A DNA stretch of 57,799 nt, taken from Mesostigma viride (Eukaryota > Streptophyta > Mesostigmatophyceae > Mesostigmatales > Mesostigmataceae). This document shows positions 26,282 to 37,875 of this stretch, piece after piece. Each line of letters starts with the position of its first letter. The first letter of the stretch is position 1. The translations under genes and the position numbers were made by a program. The notes under the pieces were generated by a model, which saw only the letters and a program-made list of their open reading frames with translations, was not told where the DNA came from and made no database searches. The stretch spans positions 1-57,799 of the forward strand of contig RPFO01001092.1 in assembly GCA_009746045.1 (NCBI GenBank). The letters run 5' to 3'.

Positions 26282-26364
26282 AGTTGTGAGGGTAAGAATG
26301 CCACGAATTCCGCCATGGTTCTTGCAGGAAGTTGCCTTTATTAATAATCAGGAAACACAGACGT
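25303..26364 (+). repeat. 531-base tandem duplication across gene-LTR junction
   Basis: Positions 25303-25833 and 25834-26364 are the same by eye. Each copy contains about 450 bases of the fibre gene, the 5-bp target site and the first 80 bases of the retrotransposon LTR. The duplication therefore happened after the retrotransposon had inserted, or is an assembly artefact at the junction. Its length is a multiple of three, so the frame stays open through it. Confidence 0.85.
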
Positions 26365-26898
26365 AAGTCACGTCACTTCCAAGACTGCACGCAGCACAGA
26401 CGACAGGGTCGCAGTGCCAAGAGAACGTGCACGCAAGAACTAGCGTCCCGGTGTGACCAAGTCACTCATATAGCTTACTAGGGACGCGTCCAAGTATTCA
26501 GCTGCACTGTCACAGCTGAACTGTCAATCAATTGATTACACAGACTCTGGCACGCCTTTGGCGCGCAGATCTATCAATTGTCCATACGGCAAGTCCTGTG
26601 GACCTATCCGTACACTAGTCAGCATCAATTGTCTCATAGGTCCTGGCGCGCTACAGTGCGCCTACCTATCAATTGACCATCAAGTCCTGTACAAGTCCTG
26701 TCAACGTCCTGCGGACTATCAAAGTGACACTTGTACATCCTGTGTCCGTACGCGCCCACAGTGGCGCGCCGGGTACTGTCGGCACAGCCTAGGAAACGTC
26801 ATAACTTTTACGTTCCTTAACCAAATGAGGCGTTCAAGGTGCCGTTGGAAAGAGCGTAACAATCTCTATCCATCTAACGTAAATCCTTTACGTTAACT
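26282..26898 (-). repeat. Element 1 3' LTR
   Basis: A 617-base LTR with short inverted ends AGTT...AACT rather than TG...CA. It contains repeated TCAATTG and AAGTCCTG boxes (around 26570-26715), which look like regulatory repeats, and the block CCAAATGAGGCGTT shared with the LTR of element 2. Confidence 0.9.
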
Positions 26899-27847
26899 CC
26901 AATCCCTTCTTTTCTTTAGGGATCACATCCCCTGCCAGGGACCCTTGAAGTAGCTTGAAATGTCCTTCACTCCAGCTTGAAGCTTGAACAGATGTCTTTA
27001 ATGGCCATTGCCATTCCCCCAGCCCTTTCTTTTAAGGAACTGGAAAAGAAACAGATCTGCCACAGGGAAAACCATTTCATGAGAAATGGAGAAAACCTAT
27101 GGAAGTGGCATTACAGAGTACCACCAGATATTAGAAGCACACAAAATTAAATACATACAGGTTAATTCTATGAGGTCTTCTCCAGGAATTAATCCCATCA
27201 CCTCGGTAGAGCCTCCAGTACAATGACCTTCTGGCGGTGAGTTACATTAATCCCAGATACTAATCCCATAAAACCCAGTACATATTCAATATAAGTACAA
27301 TAAATCCATGACAATTAAAATACCACTTGACAAAGTAAGGCGTATTACAATAGTTTGCCTGTCATTCTCTCAACAGGGGTCTATTGGCGCCCGTCTTACG
27401 GCGCCCGTCTACTTGCCAGATGGTAAACTGCCACAGCAAACAAATGACAAAATGAAACACATAGGCAACAATTAAATCCTGCCCTGGGGAACTAGGGAAG
27501 TCTGAACAGGCAAACACCTGAACAGGCCAGCTTGTAGAAACATAATACCAGGGAATCGAACCCCGCCCTATAAACCCCAGAATAAAGGTTCCCAGACCAT
27601 TGTGAGAGGTATGTACAAATATACATTTCTTTTAAAATAGAATACATGGTCTGTAATGGACCTGTCAACCTTGTGTAGTCAACAGCATGAACCCCAGCCA
27701 AAACCTGGCTGTATCCTGATTAAAATCAGAGTGAGTGTACCATGGTCCATGAGCCTTAGTACAGACTAAAATACAGGTATTATGCCAGTCACAATGCTGA
27801 CACTACCACACAATCTGCTCTCCAATGCCCTATAACCATGCACCAGC
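26899..27847 (-). other. Element 1 3' non-coding region and polypurine tract
   Basis: A 949-base stretch between the pol stop and the 3' LTR without a convincing gene. On the element strand the last bases before the LTR are a purine-rich AAAGAAAAGAAGGGATTGG, the expected plus-strand primer. A tRNA T-arm-like sequence lies at 27551-27564. The remainder is AT-rich with no recognised feature. Confidence 0.6.
27551..27564 (-). other. tRNA T-arm / B-box-like motif, element 1
   Basis: On the element strand this reads GGGGTTCGATTCCC, which contains a perfect Pol III B-box (GGTTCGATTCC) in a short T-arm-like stem. No acceptor, D or anticodon arm that would make a full tRNA is visible. The same motif occurs at the equivalent place in element 2. 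Confidence 0.5.
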
Positions 27848-30800
27848 TTAGACAGCTTGCTGAGATGGGTCCATCAGAGACTGAAGAACCTTGTATTGCA
27901 CTGCTGCCTTCTGCACTAGCTTGGTCAAAGCATCAGCAGGATTGTCAACCCCAGGGATATGCTCAATATTGGCCAAGGAGGACAACTCCTTAAGAAGGAG
28001 ATAATCCAAGTCCCTACTTCTGGCCATCTGCCTGTGCACAAACTGCACCATCCCCATGGAGTCTGTTTTTAGAAGAGTGGTAACCTGAAGTGGCCAAGGA
28101 GTGTTAGAAGTCATCTGATGAAGCAACTCCTTCAGATAAAGGCTTGTGTGAATGCCTTCACAAATAGCCCTGCATTCTGCCACATCACTGCTGACAGCCA
28201 CCCGTTTGTGCAGGCGACTAAACCAGCTCACCAAACTCCCCAGGCCTTCCTGTCTGAGCACAAAGAGCCCTGCAGCCCTGCCCCTGACCTTGGAGACCTG
28301 CCTGCTGTCCATTGAGCTATCCACATACAGCTCCATGCAAATGGGTTGTGATAAATCCACTGCAGACAACAGAATGCCAGATGAAGCCCTGACCTGATCA
28401 GCCACCTTGGCAGACCCTAGCTCCACCAGCATGTCATCAGGCAACCTGGCTATGACCATAAGGTCTGGCCTGGAAATGCCTGCCACCCAAGCAACCATGC
28501 CCCTCACCATGGGACACAGTGCCTGTGTGATGGTTGGAGGAAGCTTGCTAATGAGGGTCTCTTGATAGTCATTGCCCCCCACCAGCAGCATACGCCACTC
28601 CCCCCTTCTTCACCAGTGTGGCCTCCATGCCCACAAACAGCAGAGGCTCATTCTCCACCTGCCATTGCTCCCTACCCAGAGGAAACTTGGACTTAATGAT
28701 GGAGATCAGCTCCTTAAGCCACGACGTGGGAGCTATCAGATGTAGGTCATCCCCGTGCAGCGAAGCATACACTGGCAGGCCTTCCCATTGCCCCAGAAAC
28801 AGACAGGGGTCTACAGGAGAGACCTTCAAGTTGCAATGCTCCTTCAGGAAACGGTTGAGAGTCTCCCTCCAGATTATTGGACTTGACCTCAGGCCCTCCA
28901 GGCCCTTGAGGATTTTAAGGAACTCCGTGTGGATGTCCCTTTTCCATACAGCAGGCACCCTAACATAGAAAGGCGTCTTGCCCTCCCACTTTTCCTGTGC
29001 CACATCTGCATCACCCTCCAGAAATGCCCTCTTGAAGTCTATCACCACTGAGCCATAGTCCAAGCCCTTGTTGAGAAGGCCTAGAAAGACACACAGCAGC
29101 AGCCTCCAAGTATCATGCAGCATGCCAGGGGTATACAACTCCTCAGCAGTGCACTCACCAGTACCCTTGAACTCATTCAGCACTGGCCTGACATGTGGTA
29201 CCTTGACCCCGTCCACCTCCTTCATCTTGATGACAAACTTGAGCTTGAGTAGACGTCGTGCAGGAGGCAGGTCATTGACAGGTTCCACGCATTTCTTGGA
29301 GATCCAGTCCTCCCCAGATTTAATGAGACCCAGTGTGACCTGGGGACACATAATGGGAGAGGACATGAGCTTCACCAGGCCTTGGTAGTTGATAGGGCTG
29401 TGTCCAGCAAGTGAGTGAGGACCAATGCCCAAACTGCTTGGATGACTAGCAGCTGGCAGTATGAGGTCATCAACCAAGGGCTCCTGCCCCTGGCACACTT
29501 GCACACGCTTAACCGTCCTGGTTACTGCACGTGATAGGTGAGTGGTCCTGAAATTAATCAGTGGGACCTGACCAGCCCCTTCCTTAGTCAGGAGAGAGGA
29601 CGTGATCACTACCCCATCCTGGCATAGGAAATTCTGCCCCAGAAGAGCAGGTCCTTGATAGCCCTCCAAGACACAAAAAGCAGTGTCCTGTCCAAGGATA
29701 GGAATGAATACCTCACCCAGTACCTTCACGTGTACCCCGCCACTGAAGTCAGACACAAACTGATAGCTGGGTTCAGACATGCTGTACCCTGCTGCAGCCC
29801 TGGTCCCAATAATGGAGACCTGAGAATTAGTGTCTACCTCTAAGGCAGTGTCCAGCCCCAGATTGCCATGCCACCTGAGCTTGGCTACCTTGGGCTGCTT
29901 CTTGGCCCTTTGTAGAGCCCCAATCAATCCAGCCAAACTTGTCCCCCTGGGCTTGGTTAGTGCCTTGGGCTTGACAGTTGACTCCCCAGCTGTTGACCTT
30001 GCAGCCTGTTCAACAAGTACCTCTGCAACCTGGCCAGGGCTGACAGATTCCCCTGCAACAGATGTGGTCGTTGCGTCAGTGATGTCACCTGGGACCTGAA
30101 AATCCTGCAGATCCTGTGAGCCTTGTGCCTGACTGCCCTCATTCATCAGGTTAGGCTTGACATATGACCAACTCAGCCGGTGTACATGCTTTGGTTCGTC
30201 CTCCATGCTGACCAAGCATGCGTGGCTAGCTTCATCAACCTGGGTAACCACCCCAGGACTCCAGCTACCACGTTTGCCATAAAGGCTAGGTTCCTTCCAA
30301 GCTAGGACCTTCTGACCCACTTGTGGCTCCAGCATCTTCCAACCCCGGTCCTTCTCCCTCAGCTTGGCAAAGGTGACATGTGCAGCATGTTTCCAGCCCT
30401 CCAGCACATGTGGTGGGCACAGGCCATGATATAGACCCATTGGGCTGACAGCAACTCCATCATAGTAGAAGTTAACCCTGCTGTTCAGCTGCTGCTCCAC
30501 GTTCCTCAGCCATGCACTCCTGACAAGTGCAGGTGCAGACAAGGGTACCCAGTCTTCAGAGATGATCAATTTCTTGACCTCCTGGATTGCCCTCTCGATA
30601 GCACCCTGCTGCCCATGAGCCTCCCTAGGTGTAACCAGCAACTCAGGAAGGGTAGGATCACCCTTGAGATGCTGAAACTGCATGTCCACCTGGATCCTTG
30701 TGGTAGGAAACTTGGCTCTTACATTCTGCAGGGCAGCCAGCAAGTACCTGTTCTTCATAGAAGGTAAATGCTCTAGCACCTTGTATTTCGTGTACCTGTC

Positions 30801-31472
30801 CACGCACACCAACAGTTGCATGCCCCTGATGTGTTGGATATCACACTGCAGATCACCAATGCTCTGAGGTAGAGCTTTGGCATGTGATTTCCTGGGCTTG
30901 TTGGAGGACAACTGGCACTTACACCGTGAGGCAGCTTGCTGACACGCCTTAAGAAGGGGTGCCCTGCCCATACGGAAGGCAAAGTTGTTTGACAGAGAAG
31001 TGGCATGCCCAAACATGTTGTGGATTCGGGCACCCAACTCCTGGTACACAGAGGAAGCAGTCCCTGGCACAGTCAGGACTGTGCTGTCAGGTTGTCCAGC
31101 ATCACCATGCTGACTTCCATCCTGTTCTGACTCAGAGCCTGAGTCACCCTGCTCATGCCCAACACCTGGACCGCCAGCAGGGACCACATGCATACCACCA
31201 GAGGCCTTCACACCCCTCTGTGGTTGTACATTGGTTTCTCTCAAAATGAGAGGTCCACCCTCGTGCCCAGCACGAGGATGCATAGGGTCAGACATACTTA
31301 CAGCTGCATCAGCTGTCAAGGACGTCTTCATAGGAACCTGTACCTCTCCAGGTGACCTGGGGCCACACTGAACCTGGAGATCACCCTCTTGTTGCCCAGA
31401 TATAAAATCTGCATTGGAGCACCTGGCCTCCCCCTTGGGTGAATTAAGGTGTGTAGGGGTTGCCTCAGACAG
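27848..31472 (-). CDS. pol: Pol polyprotein of element 1 (IN-PR-RT-RNase H)
   Basis: Read after the gag UGA in the same frame, with no other stop until a shift near 28580 (C6 and C5 runs), after which the frame 28591-27848 continues to the stop. Domains in order: integrase with HHCC-like zinc part, D in C-D-I-Q-H-I-R-G, D in Q-V-D-M-Q-F and E in H-G-Q-Q-G-A-I-E-R; a retropepsin-like part with E-V-D-T-N-S-Q-V-S-I-I and A-L-L-G-Q-N-F-L (about 29840-29630); RT with V-I-D-F-K-R-A-F and the active site S-L-H-G-D-D-L (about 28750); RNase H with Y-V-D-S-S-M-D. RT and RNase H are copia-type. The protease follows the integrase, unlike standard copia. Confidence 0.85.
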
Positions 31473-31475
31473 TCA
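31473..31475 (-). promoter_or_regulatory. In-frame UGA between gag and pol, element 1
   Basis: Gag ends ...GAG-CAG-UGA-CUG. The codons after the UGA stay open in the same frame for 47 codons before the first Met of Pol and then through Pol, so Gag-Pol would be made by UGA readthrough. UGA followed by C is a comparatively leaky context. Confidence 0.7.
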
Positions 31476-32588
31476 CTGCTCCTTGTTGTCTTCTTGCTGA
31501 CTGCCCTTTGAAGGCTGGCCTGCCTGGGACTTGTTGTTGTTCTTCTTGTTGTTGTTGTTATTCTTGTTGCTGCCCTGGCCCTGGGACTTCTTGAAGCTGG
31601 GACACTCCTTCTTGATGTGCCCCCACCCCTTGCACAGGTAGCATTGTATCTTGGACTTGCCCTGGCCACTGCCCCCATTGTCAGACGCGTTGCCCTGCTT
31701 GGGCTGACCACCCACCCGCCTGAACACCGACTTGGAGTGTGACCTCCTGTCAGAATCAGGTGAATGATCTCCCTTGCGCTTGTGATGGTTGCCCCTACGC
31801 CCTCCTTGGCTTCGGTCAGCCTCAGACGTCTTGGAGCCACCCTGGGTACGCCCGCCTGCCTGGGTAGCCTTCACTGCTGGCACTCCACCCTCAAACAGCT
31901 CCTCTGCCTCGAGAGCTTGTTTAATGATGACCTTGTAGGCCTTCAGGGTAGAGTGTGGGGCACACATGACTTTTAAGGAGCCACGTGTCGCCTTATCCAG
32001 CCCAGAAACCTTGAGCCAGTTGGTTAGGGCTATGTTATCAGCGACATTAAAGCCGTGAGCCCTGCCCTCCTCAACCATCTTACAATAGTTGAGAAAGTTC
32101 TGGATCAGGTCCCCCTTGACCTCCCACCCTTGATACTTGTCCTGCCAATGGATGCCGACCTTCTTTCGTTGGTCCTCCAGCAGCTCCTTCAGCTCAGCCA
32201 CGTACAGTGCCCAGGCCTTATTGGCCTTTTTGCACTCCCTGGTTAGGTCCTTAATCTGGTCAGTACACTTGCCAAAAGTGCTACTGCCTATCCAGATTTG
32301 ATAGTAATTTGTACCACCGTACAAGCTAGGGAACCCTTCCAATCCCTCCACAAACTCTTCAGCCTGCTTAGGCTTGGAGTCTGAGGTTACAGGCTGCAAC
32401 TGATTGACAATTAAAAGACCCTGTGTGGTAAGATCAAAGCCATGAATAGCTTGTGCATTATTATTATTGTGAGGAAGGTTGGTAATCTCTCCGGTAAGCC
32501 CCACGTCATCTACGTGAGCGGTTCCACTACCAGCACCCCCATTATTATTCCCACTGGCTGGACCCTTGCTACGGCGTCCCTCAGCCAT
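31473..32588 (-). CDS. gag: Gag of element 1
   Basis: A 371-residue protein. Residues 60-245 form a helical copia-type Gag region (E-L-K-E-L-L-E-D-Q-R-K-K-V-G...). The basic linker is rich in Gly, Arg, Ser and His, and near residue 320 there is one zinc knuckle, C-Y-L-C-K-G-W-G-H-I-K-K-E-C. The tail is Gln/Asn/Lys-rich. It forms the particle and binds the RNA. No protease motif is present in or after Gag before the integrase. The ATG at 32588 is the first good start. Confidence 0.85.
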   Translation of the reverse strand: MAEGRRSKGPASGNNNGGAGSGTAHVDDVGLTGEITNLPHNNNNAQAIHGFDLTTQGLLIVNQLQPVTSDSKPKQAEEFVEGLEGFPSLYGGTNYYQIWIGSSTFGKCTDQIKDLTRECKKANKAWALYVAELKELLEDQRKKVGIHWQDKYQGWEVKGDLIQNFLNYCKMVEEGRAHGFNVADNIALTNWLKVSGLDKATRGSLKVMCAPHSTLKAYKVIIKQALEAEELFEGGVPAVKATQAGGRTQGGSKTSEADRSQGGRRGNHHKRKGDHSPDSDRRSHSKSVFRRVGGQPKQGNASDNGGSGQGKSKIQCYLCKGWGHIKKECPSFKKSQGQGSNKNNNNNKKNNNKSQAGQPSKGSQQEDNKEQ

Positions 32589-32757
32589 CCTGCACTACCA
32601 GCTATTCAAAGAACACCTTAACGAAGCAGCAGAAAATATGTACAAAATTTTTGTGTCGCCTCTGCCGCCTGCGCCGGTGTCGCTGCCGCCCCCGCGAATT
32701 GCCGCCGAAATTCGACAAAAAAATGTCGACAAGTACTGCAGAAGAAAATTAGGCCGA

Positions 32758-33467
32758 CTAGTAGTCAAGGCCCCTGAAGTCGCAGTACGTGTATACGAAC
32801 TCACGATCCTCCATATCCAGCTCCGGACCTGCACCGGTATGAATTAAAACCGGCGTGCTCCCCGCCGCGTAAGTTGCGACGCGCCGACGCGCGACGAGGC
32901 GCAGAGGATGTGTAAAGATCGTCAATAATTCCCACCCCGCGGGAATCCACTCTCGCACAGAGGCGAGAAATGCCACCAGGTTAATTAAAACCTGGCGCTC
33001 ACGACTGCGTACGCCGCGAGTGAGCAGCGATAGCAGCGCGAGATCCTGAAACAAATTTGTTGACACCGCCGGCGCGCCCCCCGTGCGAAGCGATGCCCAG
33101 TTTTGCAGGTTTCTCTGGTAACCGGTGAGTGAAGAGAGGACGTTGTCCAACTCCTCAATGGCAGTCGTGACTTCGGTCACCGACCGCAAACCTCCCCGCA
33201 CCTGGACCGTAAATGTCGATAAAATGTTGCGGATCTGGTCCAATATGCGCGAACAGCCGGCACCAGTGCTGGCAAATCGGGGTCCTCGGGGTTATCCCCG
33301 AGCAATGCGTGAGCTGCACGCTGCTGACGATGAAGCTCGTCGAGCGAAACTGTAACTTCGTCGAGCAATTGTTGCCACGACGGCACAGTTGGTCTTGACG
33401 AAGAACCAGCCGGCGGAGCGGCTATTTCCTCATCGTCCGGAATCCGAAATTCTTCCGAATTTGGCAT
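32758..33467 (-). CDS. ORF0 of element 1, unknown (one frameshift)
   Basis: Lies between the 5' LTR and gag. It starts at ATG 33467 (M-P-N-S-E-E-F), reads to about 33250, then continues in another frame to 32758; about 236 residues in total. It is helical, with an acidic N-terminus and an F-T-H-P-L segment in the second half. I do not recognise it. Element 2 has a similarly placed frame (44815-45378) with a similar N-terminus (M-S-N-S-D-S-E). It is not an envelope: no signal peptide or clear membrane anchor. Confidence 0.55.
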
Positions 33468-33482
33468 CTTTTTGACAGAGCG

Positions 33483-33491
33483 TGTAATACG
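33483..33491 (-). other. Primer-binding region, element 1
   Basis: The nine bases next to the 5' LTR read CGTATTACA on the element strand and are the same in element 2. A standard primer site would begin TGG (complement of tRNA CCA). Its absence suggests priming from inside a tRNA, as with half-tRNA priming in Drosophila copia, or another primer. Confidence 0.5.
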
Positions 33492-34108
33492 AGTTGTGAG
33501 GGTAAGAATGCCACGAATTCCGCCATGGTTCTTGCAGGAAGTTGCCTTTATTAATAATCAGGAAACACAGACGTAAGTCACGTCACTTCCAAGACTGCAC
33601 GCAGCACAGACGACAGGGTCGCAGTGCCAAGAGAACGTGCACGCAAGAACTAGCGTCCCGGTGTGACCAAGTCACTCATATAGCTTACTAGGGACGCGTC
33701 CAAGTATTCAGCTGCACTGTCACAGCTGAACTGTCAATCAATTGATTACACAGACTCTGGCACGCCTTTGGCGCGCAGATCTATCAATTGTCCATACGGC
33801 TAGTCCTGTGGACCTATCCGTACACTAGTCAGCATCAATTGTCTCATAGGTCCTGGCGCGCTACAGTGCGCCTACCTATCAATTGACCATCAAGTCCTGT
33901 ACAAGTCCTGTCAACGTCCTGCGGACTATCAAAGTGACACTTGTACATCCTGTGTCCGTACGCGCCCACAGTGGCGCGCCGGGTACTGTCGGCACAGCCT
34001 AGGAAACGTCATAACTTTTACGTTCCTTAACCAAATGAGGCGTTCAAGGTGCCGTTGGAAAGAGCGTAACAATCTCTATCCATCTAACGTAAATCCTTTA
34101 CGTTAACT
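33492..34108 (-). repeat. Element 1 5' LTR
   Basis: The second LTR copy, one base different from the left copy (T for A near 33802). It is followed by AAAGC, the repeated target site, and then the resumed fibre gene. Confidence 0.9.
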
Positions 34109-34113
34109 AAAGC

Positions 34114-37100
34114 GGCTGGTGACTCTACTGACACTCATTCCATCATCTATGCACCAGACGGTTCTTCAATCGACGATATCTATTTTCGTCGCGATGCAGA
34201 TGTGTACTCGGGAGCCTTTCGAGAACTCGTCGAGGTCGACTTGGGATCCAATAAAGGATCGGCATTAGTTGCGTACATGGATGATTCTTTCCAAAAAACA
34301 TCAGGGCACGCTATTTCGTTTGTGAACGGCGCGGTCACTAACGCTCCTCCTACCCCAAGCGGGTTTTGGAGTTTCAACGCGAACGACGGTTCAAACACGG
34401 GCGAATATCAATCGGCCGTGATGACGTTTTCTAACGGCGTTTCCCCATCTGGCGCTCTTCTGTCTCTTCAAGAAGACGCTGGGGGCAACTATACCTACGC
34501 TGAGGTTGTTTTGGGCCCTGAGTTCAATTCTGGCCTCTCTTCGTTCACAATTGCATGCGACTTTGCGCTTGTGGGGAATTCCCAGCCGTACACAGTCATT
34601 TGGGCATACGGAGATCCTTCCGGATCCTCTCCCTGTTACTTCCTGCTCGCTCATTCGTCAGGAGCGATTGAGCTCGCAACTCACACGGCAAAGGTCCCAA
34701 TAATGGACTACCAGCTCGCGACAAACACGTTGACAAATATCATCTTGTCGCGTTCAACGGATGCAAGTAACAACAACTCTCTTTTCACTGTCTGGATCAA
34801 CGGAGTGCCTAAACTTCTAGCAACCAATGAGACAGTTACCCAACTTAACATCACGTCGAGGAAACTTCGGTTGGGTACAAACGATGCTTTCAAGTTTGGA
34901 AGCGCGTCAAAGTGGGACAACGTTGCGTTCTTCAACTCTCAACTTAACCAATTGCAAGTTGATCGGTACACCAACATCTACGTCGACCCTCCCACCCCGG
35001 GCTTGTGGAAGTTTGATTCTGCGACAGGAGCAAATACGGGAACCGCGTCAGGGTACTCTCTTACATTCGCCCCCGGCGTATCTCCTACTTCGAACGCCCT
35101 CACGCTAGCCGAGGACGCGGGCGGGAACGCTTCGTATGCGATGGCGAGTCTTGGTAACGACTTCAACGGGGGACTCTCGGCATTCAGCATCTTCACGGAG
35201 TTCACGGTGACATCCGTTACGCAATATACGGTTATATGGGCATACGGTGATCCGAACATCGGCACACCGTGTGTGTACCTCGCTATCGACAACACTGGCA
35301 AGTTGCTACTCTCGACCAGTTCAGCAACTGTGTCCTGTACAGACGACGTGACACTTTCGGCCAACCGAAAGTATGCAATCGCTGTATCTCGTACCACTGA
35401 CGCGACCTCCAACAACGCATTGTTCAGGTTGTGGATCGACGGAACTCAGAAAACTTTAAAAACGGACCAGACACTGGCATTGGAAAACCTGAGCGTCAAA
35501 ACACTGCGACTCGGGACAAACGCAAGGTTCTCGACAACCAGTTCTGCTGTGTGGGACAATATATCTTTCTATAACCAGGCCTTTTCGACTCAGGAAGTCA
35601 CAGGTGGTGTGGGTACAGAACAGTCTTTATCTCATTACTCGTTCACCAACGGGTCACTCGCAAGCAGCGGGACAAACTCTTCATCTAATGCGATGGTGCA
35701 GTTCGGGACAGGCATGATCTACTCGAACAATCAGCTGGTGCTAACGACGTCCACCACGACGCAAAACTACTACCAAGCTAGTTACGCCTCGGGTCTTCCA
35801 AACCTTGGTTCAACATGGACGATCTCCGTCACGTTTAAGACTCCTTCTACAAGCGGAAGCCCTGAGATCTTTAGGTACGGAGACGGAACTTCGCGGGTTT
35901 ATGTATACTCCCCAAACGGCACGAATACGTGGGCCGTTCTTTCCAACGGGACAAATGGAAGCGGCGTCGCTTCTTTCCAAAGCCAGCAGACGTTCGCAAC
36001 GAGCACGACCTACCGGATGATCTTCACGCACGTAGCAGGAGCGGCTAGCACGTCCCTTCGCTACTTTCTTTGGATCAACGGCGTCAAGTATTCTCTTAAC
36101 AACACTGTAAACGTTCCGTCTCAGACGAGCTCAAGTCCGAACTTGACTATCGGCCAGTTCGATGTCAGCCGAGTCGCTCTGAACGCAGCGTGGGATAGTG
36201 TTCGCATCTTTGATCGCGAATTAACGGCACAGGAAATCGTGGACTTGTCTAACGGCGTTTATCCTCAGGCTACCATGCCCGCTACTGTCGTGGGTCAATG
36301 GAACTTCAACGCGTTATCAGGTGCAAATTCTGGGACGCAGACGGAAGCGCTTGCGATCACCAACATGAGCACAAACACCGCAGGGGCGGCAGGGCAGCTG
36401 AAAACCGATATTGACACTGGTTTAAACACTCATTACGCTCAAGTGACACTCGGGTCGGGATTTCAAGCGGGTTTGAACGCCTTTACGATATCCACAGACA
36501 TATACTTTGACAGCCTCTCAGGAGCGAACCAGACGACTATTTGGGCGTATGGAGACGTTACGGGTTCTGGAAACGGTCACTTTTGTTACGTAAACGGGAG
36601 CACTGGACTAGAAGGCAGGCTTGAAATCGGTTCAGGCAGCGCGATGGCGTACACCACTGACACATTTAAGTTTGTCACCGGAAGATGGTACAATGTTACC
36701 GTGTCCAGAACCTCGGACGCAACCAACAACAACACTCTCATTCGACTTTGGGTTGACGGGGTGCAGAAGACGCTGAACACAGGATCTACGACGTACGGGT
36801 TTCAGACGATCAAGTATTCTGATATCACGAACAAAGTGTTTCGCCTCGGTACCAACGCAAGATATAGTTCTTGCCACCCTTGTCGTTGGGACAACATTCG
36901 TTACTTCAACACGGCGTTCACACAGTCGATGGTGAACTCGATGCTCGGACTGGGAACTCCCGGTATCCAAATAAGCCCTATCGGGCGATGGAGTTTTGAT
37001 GCTTTCAACGGCGCAAACACGGGTTCGGCAACCGGCAGCGCACTGACTCTTTCGCAGACCACTAGCGCCGCATCTGGATCACTTGCGATCCCTGAAGATC

Positions 37101-37875
37101 TTGGCGGGAATTCAAAGTTCGCAACTGTTACTCTCGGGACCGAGTTCTCGTCGTCTGTGTTCACGGTTGCCGTGGACTTTACGCTTCTTAGTACCTCGCA
37201 CCCTTACACATGCATCTGGTCATACGGCCAGCCGGGGACGGGGACTGCATGTCACTACTTGCTTGTCGACTCTACGGGAAAACTTCTAGTGTGCGACGAT
37301 ACGAATCAAGTCGCTACTTCGGACGACTACTCGTTTTTGGTCTCCACAACTTACAACATTGTTGTAAGCCGGACATCCGACTCGTCGACGAATAACTCGC
37401 TGTTTAAATTGTGGATCAACGGCGCGCCGAAGACTTTGAAGACCTCACCTGTCCTAATCCGTCACAATCTCGCAACGAAAGACTTTCGAATCGGTACAAA
37501 CGCTCGTTTCCGGCTGGCTAATCAGGCGCGGTGGGACAACGTCCGTTTCTTGAACAGTGAAGTGACGCAGAAGGACGTGGATCACATTTACACTCAAACC
37601 GCGTCTCCTCTTTCGCAAGCTCTGTGGAATTTCAACAGTGCGTCGGGGGCAAATACAGGGACAGTGTCCGGTTACTCTCTAACGCTTTCCCCTGCGCCTT
37701 TCTACGCTTCTAACCTTCTTCAAATGCCCGAGGACAAGGGCGGGAACACCCAATACGCAAGCGTTGCTCTTTCAGACGGGTTTTCAGGCGGTACGAACCC
37801 ATTTTCGATTGGCGTCGAGTTTACTCTAACCGCGTCTGCGAGTCGAGGAACGTGCATTTGGGCATTAGGGAATCC
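34114..37875 (+). pseudogene. LamG-repeat fibre-like gene, segment 2 of 3
   Basis: The middle part of the interrupted gene, an uninterrupted frame of 1,254 codons between the two retrotransposons. It contains about six repeats of roughly 220 residues of the concanavalin/LamG type, starting near 34362, 35000, 35630, 36290, 36985 and 37620. Each has a W-x-F...G-A-N-T-G opening, T-I-W-A-Y-G-D-P, a D-x-x-x-N-N-S-L-F-x-L-W-I-x-G core and L-R-L-G-T-N-A-R-F...W-D-N-V-R-F near its end. The last repeat is cut by the second retrotransposon and resumes at 46052 in frame. Repeats have diverged from each other, so the array is old. Confidence 0.78.

Larger units (their letters stand above)
26282..34108 (-). 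mobile_element. Ty1/copia-type LTR retrotransposon, element 1
   Basis: A complete element of 7,827 bases on the minus strand. The 617-base LTRs (26282-26898 and 33492-34108) differ at one position by eye, so insertion is recent. The perfect 5-bp target duplication is AAAGC (26277-26281 and 34109-34113). In element order: 5' LTR, primer site, ORF0 (33467-32758, one shift), gag (32588-31473), in-frame UGA, pol (to 27848, one shift), a 949-base 3' non-coding part, polypurine tract, 3' LTR. The Pol domain order is integrase, protease, RT, RNase H. Excision of the element plus one target copy restores the fibre gene frame. Confidence 0.92.

Noticed and set aside
26558-26896. 112-codon ORF inside the element 1 LTR
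   Set aside because: It lies wholly in LTR sequence on the opposite strand to the element's genes and has no protein features; the matching stretch in the other LTR copy is interrupted.
27551-27564. Complete tRNA gene
   Set aside because: Only the T-arm fits; no acceptor stem, D-arm or anticodon arm can be paired around it in either element.
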